A stretch of DNA of 10,355 nt. Origin: JBDRCU01 sp043821485 (GTDB lineage: Bacteria; Patescibacteriota; Minisyncoccia; 2-02-FULL-40-12; IGHO2-01-FULL-4-A). A model generated the notes under the pieces. It had not been told where the DNA came from, did no database searches, and saw only the letters and a program-made list of their open reading frames with translations. The position numbers were made by a program, and so were the translations under genes. Shown piece by piece: positions 5,384 to 10,355 of the stretch. The stretch is taken from the NCBI GenBank assembly GCA_043821485.1, contig JBDRCU010000051.1, forward strand, positions 1 through 10,355, given 5' to 3'. Positions within the stretch are counted from its first letter, which is position 1. Each line of letters starts with the position of its first letter.

Positions 5384-8300
5384 TTAAGTAAAGCGGAGGG
5401 TTGTGGATAATGGCTGTTCTTCTTCCACGGTCTTTTTTCGTGTAAACCAGTTATATAGAACCGGTGTAGTGAAAAGCGATAGTATTCCGGACGTAATGAT
5501 TCCTGCTATAACAACAACTGCAAGCCCTCTCCAGAAGGGTGAGAATACAGCCAAAGGCAAAAGTCCTGCCATAGAGGTTAATTGCGTGAGAAAAATCGGC
5601 CTAAACCTTATTCCAGAGCTCAAAGCAATTGCTTCCTTCTTATCCATGCCTCTCTCAACTCTCTGATTAGCAAAATCAATGAGAAATATTGCAACATTTT
5701 CTACCACTCCAATCAATATGATAATCCCCAAAACTTCCAAGAAACCAAACTGTCCTCTTGCAAATACTACCAATGCAGGCAGTGAACCGACTAATATGAA
5801 TAGGATACCAAAAAGAATTACAAATGGCTGTGCGAATGATTTGAAAAATAACACAAATATTATGTAAGTGATTACAACAGCAAAAATGATTGCAAGATAA
5901 AGATCTCTGAATGACTGCTCAAACTGATCCAATCCCCTCCTGTCTTGAAGGTCTCTTTCTGTAAGACCTAGCATCTCGACATTATTTTTCGCCCAATCAT
6001 CAATTTCTCTTTGAACTGTTATTGCATCTCTAGTGTCCTGTACTCGAGCAAGGACAGAGACGTATCTTTCTCCGTTAATATGACTTATTGCTCCCGCAAC
6101 TTCTTCTTCAGAAATCACACCAATGTCCCCTACTCTTACTGGGCCTAATGATCCAAAAACTGTTAAATTCTCAAGTTCATCAAAAGAACCGGGAAGTGAA
6201 GACGGAGGAACTCTCAATACAACTTCAAAAGAATCAATTTCAAATAAATCCTTTTCGCCAAGTATGCCTGCAATCTGTCCATAGACAGCAGGAGGCGTTA
6301 AACCGCGTTCAGCAACAAGATCTTCATTTAATTTCACTGTTAATTCTGTTGTAGTTCTGTCGCCGTCATATTTAACAGCAACGACTTTTTCAAAAGTTTT
6401 CAGTTGCTCAACTATCAATATGCTTGCAGATTTAAGTAATTCTGGATTGTTGTTGAATATCTCAACACTTACCGGATAGTCCCCTTCAGGAGGACCCGCT
6501 CCTGTTTCAGCTACACGCGCATTCTCTCCAAAAAGAGGAACCAGATCTTCTTCTATTCTGTCTGCAATTTCACTGCTTTTGAAATCCCTGTCAATAAGAG
6601 GGACTAATTCAAAAACCATGGATAGAGCATCAGATCCGCTCGATTGATTCATTGATCCATAAAACATTGCCTTAAAATTCTCTCCTTCCTGAAGAACAAT
6701 ATCCTCCACTTGAAGTGCCGTGGCAAAACGCTGGCTATTAGTAATGTTGGGTTCCAATGGAACACTAAGAGTCAAAAATGTAATGTCATCCGGTTGTGAA
6801 AACTGAACCTGTTGTATCTTTCCTGATGCAAAAAGTCCTCCTGCTATCAAGATAGGGATTGCAAAACCGAGTACAATAATTACAACTTGAAGCCATGTTC
6901 TGCGAAGTATCCCTCTGCTCATATATACGAAGCCCCTGGCAATCCTCCATAAATTAGCTATGTCGTTATCATCTTTCAGACCATTACTGCTTGATTTAAA
7001 AAATTTGGCGCCCATCCATGTTAAGAAAAACATAGGGATAAAGTAGGATGCAGCAAGAGCAGGGATAACCGTTATCGGAATAAATTTGATAATTTCTCCA
7101 AACATACCTGATACCACTCCGAATGGCACAAATACCACAAAAGATGTAAATACTGCTATGAATACTCCCCTCCCTACGGCAGATGCTGCACGAAGCGCTG
7201 CATCTTTTCCTTCAAATCCAATCTCGGTATATCTTTTTATTGATTCCAAAACTACAATAGCAGGGTCGATTACAAGTCCAAGGACAAGTACAAGAGAAAA
7301 CAAAACTATCGTATTTAACTGAACGCCAAGCATCCACAGGATTCCAAATGTAAACAAAAATACCAAAGGAATAGTAATCAAAGAAAGAACTGCACTTTTC
7401 CAATCAACGAATAACAGCATCACAATTGTAAGAAGCCAAATACCTCCAAAGATATACCCTAGAAAATCAAATCCACTATCAGTATTTAATTTGGCTCCAA
7501 ATGCACCCTGCTTAAGCTCGTCTATCTGCATCTTAGATTGCTCTGCTTGGTTGAATACTGAAACAAACTCTAGGTCAGGATATTTGATACGCGTGTCTTC
7601 AAGTCTTTCCTTAATTTCCTTATCGACTTCAATAATATCTAAATTAGATTTAGCACGGACATCATAAAGAATCCCTGCTTCAATTGAAAATTCACCCGTA
7701 TCTAAATCTTGAAAACCGACTCTATGAATCTGATTATTGTAATCAAGCGATTCATATATTGATGCTATATCATTAAGTTTTTTGACAACAGTCCCAAACG
7801 GTGAATTAATGACAATAGGTATATTTCGAATATCTTCAATTGAATTGACTTCGCTCTTACCTGCAAGCGATACCTGCATGCCGTCGATCAAAGTCTGACC
7901 CAGAGGGAATGAAATATTAGCAGCTTTGATTTGGTCAACTACGTCCAGAGTTTGATATCGAAGATCTAGATCTATATATATCTTCCTATCAATGTCGCTC
8001 ATTAATTCCACGCTTTGTACTCCATCCAGAGAAATCAATTCATCTTCAATAACCCTGCTCTCTTCAAGTAAGTCTCCAATATATATCGAACCAGTCACTG
8101 CGATGATAAATGTTGATCCTCCAATTTCAGGAACAAAAACATTGGGCTCCAAAGCGCTTGTCGGCAATATTAAAGGAGATAATTCCGATCTAATATCCTG
8201 CGCAACAGTAACAATATCTGCTCCGGCTTCAAGCATTACAAGGATAGTGGACACATTATTTTGAGATGTTGAACTCATTTCCTCTATATCATCAATGTCT

Positions 8301-8545
8301 GCAAGTGCGTTTTCAATAGGAAGTGTGACTGTATCAACAATTATTTCTGGTCCGGCTCCAGGGACTACGGTATTGATCACAATCAAAGGTATCTCAACCT
8401 CCGGAAATCCTTCAGTACGTAGCTGACTAAAGCCAAAAAGTCCTCCAAGAAGGATGACTAGAAAAAGCAATACGGTTAATTGCTTATTATTTAGGAAATA
8501 TCTGACAAATTTGTAATTCCAGTCTTTATTGTTTGTATTATTCAT
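5384..8545 (-). CDS. RND-superfamily efflux permease (HAE1/AcrB-like), inner-membrane pump
   Basis: The start at 8545 is chosen because AGGAGG lies nine bases upstream; a longer frame to 8593 has no such site. The 1053-residue product has the normal RND length and the duplicated 6+6 membrane plan. TM1 is near 23-40, followed by a large porter region (about 41-360), TM2-TM6 between 362 and 510, TM7 near 550-570, a second porter region (about 571-878) and TM8-TM12 between 880 and 1030. Family landmarks include 'PGAGPEIIVDTVTLPIENAL', 'GLVIDPAIVVLESI' in TM4, 'DFANQRVERG' after TM10 and 'RFRPIFLT' at TM11. It should export small hydrophobic or amphipathic compounds by proton antiport. By eye the TM4 pair equivalent to AcrB Asp407-Asp408 is Asp427-Pro428, and TM10 Lys940 aligns with Asn950. 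No periplasmic adaptor or outer-membrane channel gene is adjacent. The substrate is unknown. Confidence 0.9.
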   Translation of the reverse strand: MNNTNNKDWNYKFVRYFLNNKQLTVLLFLVILLGGLFGFSQLRTEGFPEVEIPLIVINTVVPGAGPEIIVDTVTLPIENALADIDDIEEMSSTSQNNVSTILVMLEAGADIVTVAQDIRSELSPLILPTSALEPNVFVPEIGGSTFIIAVTGSIYIGDLLEESRVIEDELISLDGVQSVELMSDIDRKIYIDLDLRYQTLDVVDQIKAANISFPLGQTLIDGMQVSLAGKSEVNSIEDIRNIPIVINSPFGTVVKKLNDIASIYESLDYNNQIHRVGFQDLDTGEFSIEAGILYDVRAKSNLDIIEVDKEIKERLEDTRIKYPDLEFVSVFNQAEQSKMQIDELKQGAFGAKLNTDSGFDFLGYIFGGIWLLTIVMLLFVDWKSAVLSLITIPLVFLFTFGILWMLGVQLNTIVLFSLVLVLGLVIDPAIVVLESIKRYTEIGFEGKDAALRAASAVGRGVFIAVFTSFVVFVPFGVVSGMFGEIIKFIPITVIPALAASYFIPMFFLTWMGAKFFKSSSNGLKDDNDIANLWRIARGFVYMSRGILRRTWLQVVIIVLGFAIPILIAGGLFASGKIQQVQFSQPDDITFLTLSVPLEPNITNSQRFATALQVEDIVLQEGENFKAMFYGSMNQSSGSDALSMVFELVPLIDRDFKSSEIADRIEEDLVPLFGENARVAETGAGPPEGDYPVSVEIFNNNPELLKSASILIVEQLKTFEKVVAVKYDGDRTTTELTVKLNEDLVAERGLTPPAVYGQIAGILGEKDLFEIDSFEVVLRVPPSSLPGSFDELENLTVFGSLGPVRVGDIGVISEEEVAGAISHINGERYVSVLARVQDTRDAITVQREIDDWAKNNVEMLGLTERDLQDRRGLDQFEQSFRDLYLAIIFAVVITYIIFVLFFKSFAQPFVILFGILFILVGSLPALVVFARGQFGFLEVLGIIILIGVVENVAIFLIDFANQRVERGMDKKEAIALSSGIRFRPIFLTQLTSMAGLLPLAVFSPFWRGLAVVVIAGIITSGILSLFTTPVLYNWFTRKKTVEEEQPLSTTLRFT

Positions 8546-8554
8546 AAAAGAAAA

Positions 8555-8560
8555 CCTCCT
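8555..8560 (-). promoter_or_regulatory. ribosome-binding site of the RND permease
   Basis: The minus strand reads AGGAGG, nine bases before ATG 8545. It is one of the few full Shine-Dalgarno sequences in the window and fixes the start. The nearby CCTC (minus strand, just upstream) could pair with GAGG of the site as a small four-pair hairpin. Confidence 0.75.
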
Positions 8561-8575
8561 TATAGAGGGACTCAT

Positions 8576-8604
8576 AATATACCTAAAAGTCAAGCAAAAA
8601 GCAA
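8576..8604 (-). promoter_or_regulatory. putative promoter for the RND permease gene
   Basis: On the minus strand, TTGCTT (8604-8599) is followed after 17 bp by TATATT (8581-8576). It lies in the 60-nt gap after the kinase stop, so the RND gene may have its own transcript as well as read-through. Confidence 0.45.
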
Positions 8605-8605
8605 A

Positions 8606-9157
8606 TTAGACTACTTTATCTACTTTTTTGTCAGGCCTTGTTTCAAAATACTTATCTTCCTTGGGCATCCAGTGTCTCTGCCATTTATCAGCTGTCTCTC
8701 TCCCCTCTCGGTTAATCATATTTTCAATACGTTTATCACGAGACATTGAAATCCAAATTGTGTAATCATAGAGATTTCTGAATCTTGGTTGCGTGGAATA
8801 CACTCCTTCCACGATTATTATGTTATCCTTGGGAATCTCGATCCACTTATCTAGTTTATCTTTATCCCAGTCAAATTTTTGATACTTGATTTGTTTACCT
8901 GCAATAATCGAATCGAATACTTCCTTTTGTAATCTATCCCAATCATAATCAGAACTAATATCCGAGTTCACTTCAAACGTGCGTTGATCTAAGGGTTTAA
9001 TAAAGTCATCAATAGCTACTACGGAAACATTGCTAAGCTTATCTGCCAGCTTACGAGCAAAAACAGTCTTACCAGAAGCACCAAGTCCATCTATACCAAT
9101 CAGTGATTGGCTATGCTTTGGCTTGATACTATTTATTGTTTCGATAATATCCTGCAT
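8606..9157 (-). CDS. uridine kinase-like P-loop NTPase (phosphoribulokinase/uridine kinase family)
   Basis: The protein has 183 residues. Walker A is 'GIDGLGASGKT' (21-31). The acidic 'AIDDF' (48-52) is where this family holds the catalytic or substrate-binding aspartate. 'SDYDWDRL' (69-76) resembles the nucleoside-binding stretch, and 'IIIVEGVYS' (113-121) is the strand ending in the conserved Glu-Gly. 'RDKRIENMINREGRE' (140-154) is the lid-like arginine region. The expected role is ATP-dependent phosphorylation of uridine or cytidine for nucleotide salvage, but stand-alone members annotated this way often have untested substrates. The protein ends shortly after 'RPDKKVDKVV', slightly before many homologues. 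It starts without a Shine-Dalgarno and diverges from the metal-uptake operon across a 68-bp gap. Confidence 0.75.
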   Translation of the reverse strand: MQDIIETINSIKPKHSQSLIGIDGLGASGKTVFARKLADKLSNVSVVAIDDFIKPLDQRTFEVNSDISSDYDWDRLQKEVFDSIIAGKQIKYQKFDWDKDKLDKWIEIPKDNIIIVEGVYSTQPRFRNLYDYTIWISMSRDKRIENMINREGRETADKWQRHWMPKEDKYFETRPDKKVDKVV

Positions 9158-9167
9158 ATTGCACTAT

Positions 9168-9196
9168 TTGCTAAATCTATATTTCCACAGTATACT
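9168..9196 (+). promoter_or_regulatory. promoter of the metal-uptake operon, overlapping a divergent promoter
   Basis: TTGCTA (9168-9173) and TATACT (9191-9196) are separated by 17 bp. The -10 is part of the palindrome AGTATACT (9189-9196), so the minus strand also reads TATACT (9194-9189), with a TTG-starting -35 (9218-9213) 18 bp away, for the kinase gene. Just downstream, ACTTGGT is repeated in tandem (9194-9200 and 9202-9208) and could be an operator. No recognised Zur or MntR box is visible. Confidence 0.5.
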
Positions 9197-9225
9197 TGGT
9201 CACTTGGTTAAAGTACAATAACTAT

Positions 9226-10110
9226 ATGGATATAAAACTTAAAATCCTAGTAATCGGTATGGCGGTAATAGTCGTGGCATTGTTGCTGGTTTTGATTTTA
9301 GTGCCTTCTGATACATTCAAAAATGATAATGATGACGGCAAATTACATGTTGTTGCTACGTTTTTCCCTCTTTATGATTTTACTCGCAATATAGCTGATG
9401 ACAAAATAGAGCTCGATATACTTTTTACCCAGACACCGCATGTAAGTTCATTCAAGCCTTCTGATATACAAAAGATCAATGATGCTGATATATTAATAAT
9501 CAATGGCATGGGTTTTGAACCTATAATAGAGGATATCATTGTAGCAAGTGGAAATGATCATTTGTTAATAATCGATACTAGCAAAGACATCGCTCTACAA
9601 GAAAACGATCCGCACATATGGCTTGATCCAATCAATGCAATTAAACAAGTTACAGTTATCCGTAATGCACTTGTACAGAATGATCCTGATAATACAGAAC
9701 TGTACGTTTCAAATGCACAATCCTATATCGCAGACCTCCTTGAACTTGATGAAACTATAAGAAACACTGTTACAGAATTTTCACAAAAAGACATCATCGT
9801 CTTTCATTCTGCATTTCGATACTTCACAGAACGATACAATTTAAACCAAGCAGCAGTATTTGAAGAAACACCCGGCAAAGAACCCTCCCCTTCTGATCTA
9901 GCTGACATTATAAACACAGTCAAAGAGCTTGGGATTACAGCCTTGTTCGCAGAACCGCAGTTTTCACCAAAAATAGTAGAAACAATTGCAAACGATCTTA
10001 ACATCGAAGTTAAAGTACTCAATCCAATTGAAACAGGAGATCTTGATGAGGACACGTATATAGATTTAATGCTAGACAATCTACAAGAGCTAAAAAGTGT
10101 ATTACAATAA
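9226..10110 (+). CDS. znuA: zinc/manganese ABC transporter substrate-binding protein (ZnuA/TroA family)
   Basis: The start at ATG 9226 follows a leader of about 22 nt without a Shine-Dalgarno. The 294-residue protein has an N-terminal hydrophobic anchor (6-26) without a lipobox cysteine, so it is held by a membrane helix rather than a lipid. The mature part opens with 'HVVATFFPLYDFTRNIA', typical of the cluster A-I family. Metal ligands by family position are His72 ('TPHVSSFKPSD'), His130 ('DPHIWLDP') and His194 ('FHSAFRYF'). The fourth position, Asp in TroA/PsaA, is Asn266 in 'VLNPIE', while Glu213/Glu214 lie in 'FEETPGKEPSPSD'. Three histidines without the Asp favour zinc, but metal choice cannot be proved. 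There is no His-rich loop. It delivers the metal to the membrane permease and is followed 3 nt later by the ATPase gene. Confidence 0.88.
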   Translation: MDIKLKILVIGMAVIVVALLLVLILVPSDTFKNDNDDGKLHVVATFFPLYDFTRNIADDKIELDILFTQTPHVSSFKPSDIQKINDADILIINGMGFEPIIEDIIVASGNDHLLIIDTSKDIALQENDPHIWLDPINAIKQVTVIRNALVQNDPDNTELYVSNAQSYIADLLELDETIRNTVTEFSQKDIIVFHSAFRYFTERYNLNQAAVFEETPGKEPSPSDLADIINTVKELGITALFAEPQFSPKIVETIANDLNIEVKVLNPIETGDLDEDTYIDLMLDNLQELKSVLQ

Positions 10111-10113
10111 GGA

Positions 10114-10355
10114 ATGCCTGCAATATCCGTAAAAAATCTAAATGTCCAACTCGGGGAACATAATATCCTGAAAGATATTACTTTTGATATTGAACATGGC
10201 GAAGTTGTGGCAATGTTAGGACCAAATGGTTCTGGTAAGACGACTTTGGTTAAAACGCTCCTTGGCTTTATCCCTTACACAGGTAGTATATCTATTCTTG
10301 ATGAAACACCTGAAAACATTGACCATATTTCTGATCGAATCGGTTATGTTCCTCA
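10114..10355 (+). CDS. znuC: metal ABC transporter ATP-binding protein (ZnuC-like), 3' truncated by window
   Basis: ATG 10114 lies 3 nt after the preceding stop, and the only ribosome-binding candidate is AAGGA overlapping the junction, so translation is probably coupled. The visible 80 residues hold the A-loop region, Walker A 'GPNGSGKTT' (36-44) and the start of the Q-loop ('IGYVPQ' at the window edge, the Gln codon incomplete). The signature, Walker B and H-loop are beyond the edge. It powers uptake of the metal captured by the neighbouring binding protein; the permease gene would be expected next. The ABC ATPase call is certain, and the metal-specific assignment comes from context. Confidence 0.88.
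   Translation, partial: MPAISVKNLNVQLGEHNILKDITFDIEHGEVVAMLGPNGSGKTTLVKTLLGFIPYTGSISILDETPENIDHISDRIGYVP

Noticed and set aside
6088..6354. 88-codon plus-strand frame inside the RND gene
   Set aside because: It is a glutamine- and leucine-rich shadow of the conserved minus-strand RND coding sequence.
1..10355. Alternative genetic code with UGA as glycine (Gracilibacteria/Absconditabacteria), suggested by absence of TGA stops
   Set aside because: The long genes, including the 1053-codon RND gene, use GGN for glycine and contain no in-frame TGA. The absence of TGA among about nine stops is weak evidence.
1..10355. CRISPR array, tRNA or rRNA genes
   Set aside because: No regularly spaced repeats were seen, and no tRNA cloverleaf or rRNA core sequences were recognised on either strand.

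Overview
The window is about 36-40% G+C over most of its length and most likely comes from a member of the Patescibacteria (candidate phyla radiation). This is an inference. It rests on the pseudopilin (prepilin motif, an 'AINPGRQF' stretch and a 'DRSAD' stretch typical of that group), a YfbK-like von Willebrand protein, membrane-anchored rather than lipid-anchored surface proteins, and few Shine-Dalgarno sequences. All stops I can read are TAA or TAG, and the standard genetic code fits.

Left part (1-2160), accessory. The end of an IS3-family transposase and its putative right end are followed directly by a 47-nt perfect hairpin. Next is a ~128-nt segment that folds as a branched RNA with two sheared tandem G-A motifs and encodes no recognisable protein. 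Then come a cytosolic trypsin-like serine protease and a small membrane-anchored helical protein of unknown function. A related ~32-bp motif follows the stop codon of each of these two genes. The rest, to about 2160, holds only one weak minus-strand ORF.

Island (about 2190-2870). Base composition jumps to roughly 60% G+C. It holds one gene, a small cysteine-rich probable lipoprotein, behind a strongly structured leader and followed by two hairpin terminators. The cysteine spacing resembles secreted proteins of Planctomycetota and similar GC-rich bacteria, so this is either a transferred cassette or an assembly join.

Right part (2880-10355), ordinary chromosomal genes. A YfbK-like surface vWA protein (+) converges on a type IV pseudopilin (-), and a perfect 12-bp bidirectional terminator separates them. 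Upstream on the minus strand lie an RND-superfamily efflux permease, with an altered proton-relay site and no visible partner genes, and a uridine-kinase-like P-loop protein. Diverging from the kinase, on the plus strand, is a metal-uptake ABC operon: a znuA-type metal-binding protein followed 3 nt later by the start of its ATPase, cut by the window edge. The divergent promoters appear to share a palindromic -10 element.

No complete novel system is proven here. The best candidates for something undescribed are the branched RNA at 302-429, the structured leader at 2202-2259 and the modified RND relay.
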